Shown piece after piece: positions 1 through 8,010 of a DNA stretch of 8,010 nucleotides (within the stretch, counting starts at the first letter, position 1; each line of letters starts with the position of its first letter). The notes beneath the pieces are model-generated. The model worked only from the letters and a program-made list of their open reading frames with translations. It searched no databases and had not been told where the DNA came from. The stretch covers positions 1 to 8,010 of the forward strand of contig JAOPWI010000260.1 in assembly GCA_025965755.1 (NCBI GenBank), read 5' to 3'. A program made the translations under genes and the position numbers. The stretch is from Frankiales bacterium. Its GTDB lineage: Bacteria > Actinomycetota > Actinomycetes > Mycobacteriales > SCTD01.

Positions 1-14
1 AGCTCTGGAGACCC

Positions 15-2810
<2,796 letters not shown>

Positions 2811-2844
2811 CGCGCGGCCTGCGGCTGCCGCGGCCGGCTCGCCG

Positions 2845-2850
2845 TACGCT
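2845..2850 (+). promoter_or_regulatory. Possible -10 element of a leaderless promoter
   Basis: TACGCT fits the actinobacterial -10 pattern TANNNT. Counting a usual distance of about seven bases, transcription would begin at or next to the GTG at 2857, which would give a leaderless transcript. I see no convincing -35 hexamer about 17 bases upstream, so the call rests on the hexamer and its spacing alone. If real, it would let the downstream kinase-holB pair be transcribed separately from topA. Confidence 0.35.
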
Positions 2851-2856
2851 CGGGGC

Positions 2857-2910
2857 GTGAGCCGACGCCGTCCGTGGCGTGCGCGCCCCACCCCGCGGGT
2901 GCCGGCGTGA
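2857..2910 (+). CDS. Possible 17-residue leader peptide upstream of the MFS-dTMP kinase gene
   Basis: A short reading frame starts with GTG at 2857 and encodes MSRRRPWRARPTPRVPA, with six arginines in 17 residues. It ends in TGA at 2908-2910. That stop overlaps the GTG at 2907-2909, the likely start of the fusion gene, in a GTGA arrangement identical to the kinase-holB junction. The frame begins just after a -10-like hexamer and has no ribosome-binding site, as expected for a leaderless start. I do not recognise the peptide. It could couple translation into the next gene, or it could be a chance ORF in GC-rich DNA, where short stops-free frames are common. Conservation of the overlap in relatives would decide between these. 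Confidence 0.3.
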   Translation: MSRRRPWRARPTPRVPA

Positions 2911-4973
2911 GCACCCCCGCGCCCCCGCCCCTGACCCCGTCCGGCGGTCCCGTGACCGCGCCGGTGACCGCCGAGGTCCCGCCGCCCACGGGGGTGCTGC
3001 GCAACAGCGGCTTCCGCCGGCTCTACACCGCGCTGGCGCTGTCCAGCTTCGGTGACTGGCTGGGCTTTCTGGCCACCACGGCGCTGGCCGCCCAGCTGGT
3101 CGAGGGGTTCAGCGCCCAGGCGTACGCGACCGGTGGCGTGCTGGTCTTCCGGCTGCTGCCCGCCGTGCTGCTCGGCCCGCTGGCCGGTGCCTTCGCCGAC
3201 CGCTTCGACCGGCGCCGCACGATGGTCGTCTGCGACTGCATCCGCTTCGCGCTGTTCGTGTCGATTCCGCTGTCCGGCTCGCTGGTCTACCTGCTCGTCG
3301 CGTCGTTCTTCATCGAGGCCGTCAGCCTGTTCTGGATTCCGGCCAAGGAGGCCTCGGTCCCCAACCTGGTCGGGCGCAACCAGCTGGAGCAGGCCAACCA
3401 GCTGTCGCTCATCGCGACGTACGGCTCGGCGCCGGTCGCGGCCGCGGTCTTCGCCGGCCTGGGGCTGGTCAGCCGCGCGCTCGGCAATCCGTTCGAGTTC
3501 TTCTCCACCAGACCCGTCGACCTGGCGCTGTACGTCAACGCGGCGACGTTCCTGTTCTCGGCGCTGACCATCGCCCGCCTGGACATCACGTCGCCCAAGG
3601 GGGCCGCGCCCGGCGCCGACGGCGAACCGCCGCCCGGCCTGCTGGCCAGCGTGCGCGAGGGCATCGGCTTCGCCCGCCAGGACCCGCTGGTGCGCGGGCT
3701 GCTCGTCGGCATGCTCGGCTCCCTGGCGGCCGGCGGCGCGATCATCGCGCAGGGCCAGCTGTTCGCGACGACGGTGCTCGGCGGCGGCCAGGCGGCGTAC
3801 GGCCTGCTGTTCGGCTCGGTCTTCCTCGGCATCGCCGGCGGGGTCGCCCTGGGGCCCCGGCTGCTCGGTGGGCTCTCGCGCCGGCGGGCCTTCGGGCCGG
3901 CGATCGTGGGGGCCGGCAGCGCGCTGGTGTTCATGGCGCTGGTGCCCAACCTGTTCCTCGCCGTGGTCGCCACGCTGCTGGTCGGCGGCTTCGCCGGCGT
4001 CGCGTACGTCATCGGCATCACGCTGCTCGGGGCCGAGGTGCCCGACGACCGGCGCGGCCGGACGTTCGGCCTGGTGCAGTCGCTGATGCGCATCGACCTG
4101 CTGCTGGTGACCGGCACGACGCCGTTCATCTCCGGTGCCATCGGGCGGCGCGAGGTCGACCTGCCGGGCGAGGCCGTCTACACCGTCAACGGCGTGGCGG
4201 TGACGCTGTTCGTCGGCGGGCTGCTGGCGATCTCGGTCGGCGTGCTGTCGTTCAAGCGGATGGACGACCGGCCCGGCGTGCCGCTGCTCACCGACCTGCT
4301 GGGGCTGCTCAAGCGGGTCGAGCACGTTCCGGTCTTTCCCGGCACGTTCATCGCGCTGGAGGGTGGCGAGGGGGCGGGCAAGTCCACCCAGCTCGCGCTG
4401 CTGGCCGCCTGGCTGCGCGAGCAGGGTCGCGATGTCGTGGTCACCCGAGAGCCCGGAGCGACGCCGGCCGGCGCGCGGATCCGTGCGCTGCTGCTCGACC
4501 CGCAGAGCGGGCTGTCGCCGCGGTCGGAGGCGCTGCTGTACGCCGCGGACCGCGCCCAGCACCTCGCCACCGTGCTGGAGCCGGCGCTGCGCCGCGGGGC
4601 GGTCGTGCTGTGCGACCGCTACGTCGACTCCTCGCTCGCCTACCAGGGCGCGGGCCGCGAGATCGCCCGCGACGAGGTCGAGCGGCTGTCGACGTGGGCC
4701 ACCGGCGGAGTGCGCCCCGACGTCGTCCTGCTGCTCGACGTCGACCCGGCGGTCGGGCTGGCCCGGGCCCGCGACGTCGGCGCCCCTGACCGGATCGAGG
4801 CGGAGTCGCTGGACTTCCACCGGCGGGTCCGGCAAGGCTTCCTGGACCTCGCGGCCCGCGCGCCGGAGCGCTACCTCGTCGTCGCCGCCGACCAGCCGCC
4901 CGCCGTCGTCCAGCACGCGCTGCGGGCCCGGGTGGCCAAGCTGCTGCCCGCGCCGGCCACGGTCGCCGCGTGA
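2907..4973 (+). CDS. tmk: MFS transporter / thymidylate kinase fusion protein
   Basis: The C-terminal domain (about 479-688) is a full-length dTMP kinase, which phosphorylates dTMP to dTDP with ATP for dTTP synthesis. It shows the P-loop GGEGAGKST (486-494, K492), REPG (514-517), CDRY (569-572) and a lid segment containing DRIE (628-631). The N-terminal part (about 31-450) is a hydrophobic MFS-like region with roughly twelve membrane segments and the cytoplasmic motif ADRFDRRR (D98) between helices 2 and 3. Its substrate cannot be read from the sequence. The kinase would sit on the cytoplasmic side after helix 12, joined by a linker of about 30 residues. From memory, the same fusion occurs beside topA in Streptomyces and relatives. 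I chose the GTG at 2907 because it has a weak GGG seven bases upstream and overlaps the stop of a short upstream frame. A GTG at 2874 would add 11 residues, and in-frame GTGs at 2952 and 2964 are also possible. Confidence 0.93.
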   Translation: MSTPAPPPLTPSGGPVTAPVTAEVPPPTGVLRNSGFRRLYTALALSSFGDWLGFLATTALAAQLVEGFSAQAYATGGVLVFRLLPAVLLGPLAGAFADRFDRRRTMVVCDCIRFALFVSIPLSGSLVYLLVASFFIEAVSLFWIPAKEASVPNLVGRNQLEQANQLSLIATYGSAPVAAAVFAGLGLVSRALGNPFEFFSTRPVDLALYVNAATFLFSALTIARLDITSPKGAAPGADGEPPPGLLASVREGIGFARQDPLVRGLLVGMLGSLAAGGAIIAQGQLFATTVLGGGQAAYGLLFGSVFLGIAGGVALGPRLLGGLSRRRAFGPAIVGAGSALVFMALVPNLFLAVVATLLVGGFAGVAYVIGITLLGAEVPDDRRGRTFGLVQSLMRIDLLLVTGTTPFISGAIGRREVDLPGEAVYTVNGVAVTLFVGGLLAISVGVLSFKRMDDRPGVPLLTDLLGLLKRVEHVPVFPGTFIALEGGEGAGKSTQLALLAAWLREQGRDVVVTREPGATPAGARIRALLLDPQSGLSPRSEALLYAADRAQHLATVLEPALRRGAVVLCDRYVDSSLAYQGAGREIARDEVERLSTWATGGVRPDVVLLLDVDPAVGLARARDVGAPDRIEAESLDFHRRVRQGFLDLAARAPERYLVVAADQPPAVVQHALRARVAKLLPAPATVAA

Positions 4974-6142
4974 CGGTCTGGGACGACCTGGTCGGCCAGG
5001 AGCACGTCGTCGAGCAGCTGCAGGCGGCGGCCGACAGCGCCCGCGCGGGGCTGCAGGCCGGCTCTGCCATGACCCACGCCTGGCTGTTCACCGGCCCGCC
5101 CGGCTCCGGCCGGTCGATCGCGGCGCGGGCGTTCGCCGCGGCGCTGCAGTGCACCTCGTCCGGACCTGCGGGATGCGGGGCATGCCCGGGCTGCACCGCC
5201 GTGCTGCACGGCGCGCATCCCGACGTCTCCCGCGTCGTCCCGGACGGGCTGCACCTGGTCATCCGGGACGCTCGCGAGATCATTGCCCGGTCGTCCCGGC
5301 TGCCGACCACGGGGCACTGGCAGGTCACCCTCATCGAGGACGCCGACCGCATGGAGGAGCGCACCAGCAACACCGTGCTCAAGGCGGTCGAGGAGCCGCC
5401 GCCGCACAGCGTGCTCCTGCTGTGCGCCCCCAGCGCGGCCGACCTGCTGCCGACCATCCGCTCGCGCTGCCGGCTCGTCCCGCTGCGCACGCCGCCGACC
5501 GAGGCGGTCGCGGAGGTGCTGCAGCGCCGCGACGGCGTCGACCAGGGCATGGCGGTCTTCGCCGCCCGCGCCTCGCAGGGCCATGTCGGCCGGGCCCGCC
5601 GGCTGGCGACCGACGAGGACGCCCGCCGCGAGCGACAGGACGTGCTGTCGATGGTCCGCTCGCTCGGCAGTGTCGGGGCCGCGCTGGTGGCCGCCAAGGA
5701 CCTCGTCGACGCCGCCGGGGAGCAGGCCGGCCAGGTCGCCCAGGCGCTCGACGCCAGCGAGCGCGAGAAGCTCTCGCAGGCCCTGGGCGTCGGGGCGACC
5801 GGCAAGGGCGTGACCGGCGGTCGCGGCACGGCCGGCGCGCTCAAGGAGCTGGAGAAGCGGCAGAAGTCGCGCGGCACCCGGACGCAACGCGACGCCCTGG
5901 ACCGGGCCCTGGTCGACCTGACGGCGTTCTACCGCGACGTCCTGACGCTGCAGCTGGGCACCGGCAGCCAGCTGGTCCACACCGACCTCGGCGAGCAGGC
6001 GGCCAGCATCGCCCGGGCGACGACGCCGGAGTCGACCCTGCGCCGCATCGACGCCGTCCTGCACTGCCGTACCGCTCTGGACAGCAACGTGGCTCCGCTG
6101 CTGGCGGTCGAGGCGATGGCCCTCGGCCTCCGGGCGGGCTGA
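4970..6142 (+). CDS. holB: DNA polymerase III delta' subunit (clamp loader)
   Basis: Delta' is the AAA+-fold subunit of the clamp loader that helps place the beta sliding clamp on primed DNA. The 390-residue protein begins WDDLVGQEHVVEQL, typical of this family. Its P-loop-like GPPGSGRS (42-49) has arginine (R48) in place of the Walker A lysine, which suggests that it does not hydrolyse ATP. A four-cysteine zinc module follows (C61, C69, C72, C75). The SRC motif, which supplies the arginine finger to the neighbouring motor subunit, is at 165-167. Residues after about 200 form the helical collar region, with a glycine-rich, low-complexity stretch near 275-290. The GTG start overlaps the TGA of the kinase gene (GTGA) and has no separate ribosome-binding site, so translation is probably coupled. 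It is somewhat longer than the E. coli protein (about 334 residues). Confidence 0.95.
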   Translation: MTVWDDLVGQEHVVEQLQAAADSARAGLQAGSAMTHAWLFTGPPGSGRSIAARAFAAALQCTSSGPAGCGACPGCTAVLHGAHPDVSRVVPDGLHLVIRDAREIIARSSRLPTTGHWQVTLIEDADRMEERTSNTVLKAVEEPPPHSVLLLCAPSAADLLPTIRSRCRLVPLRTPPTEAVAEVLQRRDGVDQGMAVFAARASQGHVGRARRLATDEDARRERQDVLSMVRSLGSVGAALVAAKDLVDAAGEQAGQVAQALDASEREKLSQALGVGATGKGVTGGRGTAGALKELEKRQKSRGTRTQRDALDRALVDLTAFYRDVLTLQLGTGSQLVHTDLGEQAASIARATTPESTLRRIDAVLHCRTALDSNVAPLLAVEAMALGLRAG

Positions 6143-6150
6143 GGGTTCGG

Positions 6151-6156
6151 TAGAGT
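6151..6156 (+). promoter_or_regulatory. Possible -10 element for the tRNA-Thr gene
   Basis: TAGAGT lies 14 bases before the first base of the mature tRNA and fits the TANNNT form of a -10 box. I do not see a good -35 hexamer in the end of holB at the proper distance. The string GGTAGAG also occurs inside the tRNA D-arm, so the resemblance may be chance. Confidence 0.4.
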
Positions 6157-6170
6157 CGGCCCCGCACCAC

Positions 6171-6246
6171 GCCGCCTTAGCTCAGTCGGTAGAGCACCTC
6201 ACTCGTAATGAGGTTGTCCGGAGTTCGATTCTCCGAGGCGGCTCCA
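6171..6246 (+). tRNA. tRNA-Thr (anticodon CGT)
   Basis: The sequence folds into a complete cloverleaf. The acceptor stem GCCGCCT (6171-6177) pairs with AGGCGGC (6236-6242). The D-stem is GCTC/GAGC (6180-6183 with 6192-6195). The anticodon stem is CCTCA/TGAGG (6197-6201 with 6209-6213), with loop CTCGTAA. The T-stem is CGGAG/CTCCG (6219-6223 with 6231-6235), with loop TTCGATT. The anticodon CGT (6204-6206) reads ACG threonine codons, a frequent codon in GC-rich genomes. The discriminator is T6243 and CCA is encoded at 6244-6246. Its intact 3' end next to an opposing integrase marks it as a likely integration target. Confidence 0.97.
6209..6246. other. Probable attachment site (att) in the 3' half of tRNA-Thr
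   Basis: Integrases of this tyrosine-recombinase type commonly use the 3' part of a tRNA gene as attB, and the element restores the lost 3' end. Here the integrase gene lies 93 bases beyond the tRNA CCA and points toward it, the usual layout. The exact core cannot be set because the second copy at the far end of the element lies outside the window. The span given runs from the 3' side of the anticodon stem to CCA and is an estimate. Confidence 0.5.
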
Positions 6247-6249
6247 CGT

Positions 6250-6271
6250 CTGACCTGCGAGAACAGGTCAG
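6250..6271. repeat. Perfect inverted repeat just after tRNA-Thr
   Basis: CTGACCTG (6250-6257) and CAGGTCAG (6264-6271) are perfect complements around a six-base spacer, CGAGAA. As RNA this is an eight-pair hairpin four bases after the tRNA CCA, so it could end tRNA transcription, although no T-run follows. As DNA it lies between the probable att core and the integrase, where integrase or excisionase binding sites are normally found. The sequence does not tell these roles apart. Confidence 0.6.
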
Positions 6272-6298
6272 CGGACAAGATCGCAGCAACATCCAGGG

Positions 6299-6317
6299 TG
6301 CCATTCTGGTTGCCATT
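6299..6317. repeat. TGCCATT direct repeats, possible integrase arm sites
   Basis: TGCCATT occurs at 6299-6305 and again at 6311-6317, a spacing of 12 bases, roughly one helical turn. The pair lies between the tRNA and the 3' end of the integrase gene in a relatively AT-richer patch. Short direct repeats flanking the core of an att site are often arm-type sites for tyrosine integrases. Assignment here is by position and spacing only. Confidence 0.4.
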
Positions 6318-6339
6318 TGGGACAACGATCTTCGTCGCC

Positions 6340-7479
6340 TCAGTCCCAGAGGGCGCGCGTCATGCTGCGAGCGGCCTCCACGGCGAGCTCCTCGACGACG
6401 TGCGTGTAGTGCATGGTCATGCTGATCTGTGAGTGCCCCAGCAGCTCCATCACCACCCGCGGCGCGACGCCCTGCTGCAGCAGCAGGGTGGCGGCCGTGT
6501 GGCGTGCGTCGTGCAGACGGGCGTCCCGGACCCCGGCAGCGCGCAGCAGCGCCTTCCACGCCGCCCAGTCGGCGGGAGCGCCCAGCGGACGGCCGTCCGG
6601 CTGGCAGAACACGAAGCCGTGCTCCTGCCAGTACTCGGCGGCGTCCCGCCGGGCCTGCTCCTGGGCCTCACGGTGGACGAGCAGGGCGGCCCGGAGCGGT
6701 TCGGGCAGCACGAGCCGGCGACGGCCAGCGGCGCTCTTCGGCTCGACCAGCACCAGCCCCTTGCCCTTCTGCCGCTGCAGCGCACGCCGCACGGTGAGGA
6801 CGCCGGTCTCCAGGTCGACGTCGGCCCACTGCAGGCCCAGTGCCTCCCCCTGCCGCAACCCGAGGGCCAGCGCCACGGTCCAGCGAGCGCCGTTGGGCAA
6901 GTCACGCGCCTGCTCGAGAAGGGCGCGAGCCTCAGCCGCGGTGAGGGGCACGATCTCGGCCCGGACCACGGTCGGCGGGTCGACGAGCTGAGCCACGTTG
7001 CGCCCGATCCGTCCGCGCTGCACCGCAATCTTCAGCGCCCGCGACAGGATCCGGTGGTTAAGCAGGACGGTCGCGGCCGACAGGCCCTCGGCCTCCAGAG
7101 CGCCGTAGGCCAGCTCGAGGTGCTCGGGCTGCAGCCGGTCCAGGCGGTGATGACCCAGCTGGGGGATCAGGTGGTTGCGAACCTGGGAGGCGTAGCTGTC
7201 CAGGGTCCGGGGCTTGAGGCGTCGCACGGCGATCGTGTTGAGCCAATGGTCGAGCCACTCCGCCAGGGTCTGGCTCTTGCCGATCGCCGGGATGATGCCC
7301 GCGTCGCGGCTTTCCTCGAGGGCGCGGACCTTGCGGACGACGTCAGCACGGCGCACGCCTGAGACGTGGCGTCGGTCCCGTGCGCCGCCGCTGCCCCTGC
7401 CCATCGACACGTAACCGTGCCACCGGCCCTGCGCGTCCTGGTGGATGGACGACTCGCCCCAGGCGGCACGCCCGGTCAC
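6340..7479 (-). CDS. int: Site-specific tyrosine recombinase (integrase)
   Basis: This phage/ICE-type integrase is predicted to integrate and excise the element at the neighbouring tRNA-Thr. The 379-residue protein starts with an arm-binding-like region containing WGESSIHQD and GRWHGYVSMG (7-27). A SAM-like core-binding domain follows (about 70-150), then a C-terminal catalytic domain. All catalytic residues are present: R209 (GLRQGE), K248 (EPKSAAG), H323 and R326 (LHDARH), H349 (LLGHSQ) and nucleophile Y358 (MHYTH). The gene looks intact. I chose the GTG at 7479 because GAGG lies six bases upstream and the protein then begins as this family usually does. The frame stays open upstream to a TTG at 7593, which would add 38 residues without a clear ribosome-binding site. 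It converges on the tRNA and lies downstream of the relaxase gene on the same strand. Confidence 0.93.
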   Translation of the reverse strand: MTGRAAWGESSIHQDAQGRWHGYVSMGRGSGGARDRRHVSGVRRADVVRKVRALEESRDAGIIPAIGKSQTLAEWLDHWLNTIAVRRLKPRTLDSYASQVRNHLIPQLGHHRLDRLQPEHLELAYGALEAEGLSAATVLLNHRILSRALKIAVQRGRIGRNVAQLVDPPTVVRAEIVPLTAAEARALLEQARDLPNGARWTVALALGLRQGEALGLQWADVDLETGVLTVRRALQRQKGKGLVLVEPKSAAGRRRLVLPEPLRAALLVHREAQEQARRDAAEYWQEHGFVFCQPDGRPLGAPADWAAWKALLRAAGVRDARLHDARHTAATLLLQQGVAPRVVMELLGHSQISMTMHYTHVVEELAVEAARSMTRALWD

Positions 7480-7635
7480 GGACGACCTCGCTCGCGACAG
7501 CTGCTGTTCAGGACTGTCCCTCCCTGCGGTCTCGTCGCCGAGGGTGAGTGCGCATCCCTTCGCGTAGTCCGCTGCCGGCCAAGTTGTGGACAACCACGGC
7601 CACTCGAGGGTCGGCCAAGGCGGGCGGCGTGTGGC
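7480..7635. other. Gap between relaxase and integrase genes
   Basis: These 156 bases separate the relaxase stop from the integrase GTG. On the minus strand they contain the integrase ribosome-binding site (GAGG) and small palindromes: ACAGC-T-GCTGT (7497-7507), GGAC-T-GTCC (7511-7519) and GTTGT-GG-ACAAC (7583-7594). I see no convincing gene here and no excisionase-like frame. No promoter can be named with confidence, but the palindromes are candidate operators for integrase control. Confidence 0.5.
7583..7594. promoter_or_regulatory. Palindrome containing a perfect DnaA-box sequence
   Basis: GTTGTGGACAAC is an inverted repeat with five-base arms and a two-base centre. Its minus strand contains TTGTCCACA (7593-7585), which matches the DnaA box preferred in Streptomyces and other actinobacteria. 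I noticed no second box nearby, so an origin is not supported. A DnaA-regulated or element-repressor operator upstream of the integrase is possible, as is chance. Confidence 0.35.
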
Positions 7636-8010
7636 TCACCGCGCGTGCACCCGAGCCGTCTGCCGGGGACGCTGATCGATCGCGAGCCGTCGACGAACGT
7701 CTCGGGTCAGCGGGGTGCCTTCGGACTCTCGTTCGGGCCGAAGGTGCTGGACATGACTGGCGCAGTCGGTGCTGAGGGCGGGCAGGTCGTTGCTGGTGAG
7801 GAAGAGGTGGTTGGCGTGGGTGCCGCGGGACAGCCCGACGTAGCCGGCCTGGGTGGACAGGGTGTCGGTGCCCACGACCAGGGCGGTGTGGACGGTCCGG
7901 CCTTGGGCCTTGTGCAGGGTCATGGCGTACGCGTGGTCGAGCTGGCCGGCGGCGAGCCAGGTCCGGTCGACCGCGGCCTGCAGCCCCACAGTGGTCTGCA
8001 AGGTCAGGCC
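7636..8010 (-). CDS. Conjugative relaxase-helicase (TraA/MobF-like), C-terminal fragment
   Basis: Only the last 124 residues are visible; the frame is open at the window edge, so the gene begins further right. The fragment contains LDHAYAMTLHKAQGRT, an SF1 helicase motif of the UvrD_C_2 type, and then GYVGLSRGTHANHLFLT, the motif with the conserved arginine. This pair is typical of the C-terminal helicase part of TraA/TrwC-like relaxases, which nick and unwind DNA for conjugative transfer. A RecD-like helicase without a relaxase domain cannot be excluded from this piece. The tail after the helicase motifs is arginine-rich (about 50 residues) and ends at an ordinary TGA. It looks like a natural C-terminus rather than a break. 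A TTG at 8001 could be misread as a start, but it lies inside the domain. The gene is followed by the integrase on the same strand. Confidence 0.8.
   Translation of the reverse strand, partial: GLTLQTTVGLQAAVDRTWLAAGQLDHAYAMTLHKAQGRTVHTALVVGTDTLSTQAGYVGLSRGTHANHLFLTSNDLPALSTDCASHVQHLRPERESEGTPLTRDVRRRLAIDQRPRQTARVHAR

Noticed and set aside
2813..2832. CGCGGC/GCCGCG hairpin right after the topA stop as a terminator
   Set aside because: Six GC pairs with an eight-base loop and no T-run are common by chance in DNA this GC-rich; I could not support a terminator.
4441..5877. Long open frame on the minus strand (478 codons) opposite the kinase and holB genes
   Set aside because: The translation is alanine/arginine/serine-rich without any recognisable domain, as expected from the antisense of GC-rich codons, and the plus-strand genes are unmistakable.
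6433..7362. Plus-strand open frame (309 codons) across the integrase
   Set aside because: It mirrors the codon bias of the integrase on the minus strand, which has a full catalytic set; the plus-strand product has no known motif.
7585..7593. Replication origin at the DnaA-like box
   Set aside because: There is only one box and no AT-rich unwinding region or replication gene nearby, so an origin is not supported.
7636..7740. Possible frameshift or truncation in the relaxase tail
   Set aside because: The basic tail after the helicase motifs resembles the ordinary end of such proteins, and I saw no conserved sequence continuing in another frame.

Overview
The window is very GC-rich, uses GTG starts freely, and carries an actinobacterial-type topoisomerase I without zinc fingers, a membrane-transporter/dTMP kinase fusion and a clamp-loader delta' subunit. 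It looks like the chromosome of an actinomycete, in the broad Streptomyces/Frankia/Geodermatophilus sense. The genus cannot be fixed from this sequence alone.

Left part (1-6142, + strand): three housekeeping genes read the same way. topA (15-2810) encodes DNA topoisomerase I. After a 96-base gap comes a 688-residue protein that joins a twelve-helix MFS-type transporter to a complete thymidylate kinase (2907-4973). Its TGA overlaps the GTG of holB (4970-6142), the DNA polymerase III delta' subunit. The cluster joins DNA topology, the last kinase step specific to dTTP synthesis, and sliding-clamp loading. In the topA-kinase gap there is a possible leaderless promoter and a 17-codon arginine-rich ORF whose stop overlaps the kinase GTG in the same GTGA style.

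Middle (6143-6339): a tRNA-Thr gene with anticodon CGT and encoded CCA is preceded by a -10-like hexamer. It is followed by a perfect 8-bp inverted repeat and a pair of TGCCATT direct repeats. This is the typical layout of one end of an element integrated at the 3' end of a tRNA gene.

Right part (6340-8010, - strand): a complete tyrosine-recombinase integrase with all six catalytic residues faces the tRNA. Upstream of it in the same direction is the 3' end of a gene for a TraA/MobF-like conjugative relaxase-helicase that runs off the window. The 156 bases between them hold the integrase start signals and a palindrome containing a perfect TTGTCCACA DnaA-box sequence. The conserved chromosome therefore appears to end at the tRNA, and an integrative, probably conjugative, element begins there and continues to the right. 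The far attachment site is not in view. Most of the window is ordinary; the accessory-element edge and the topA-kinase gap deserve a second look.
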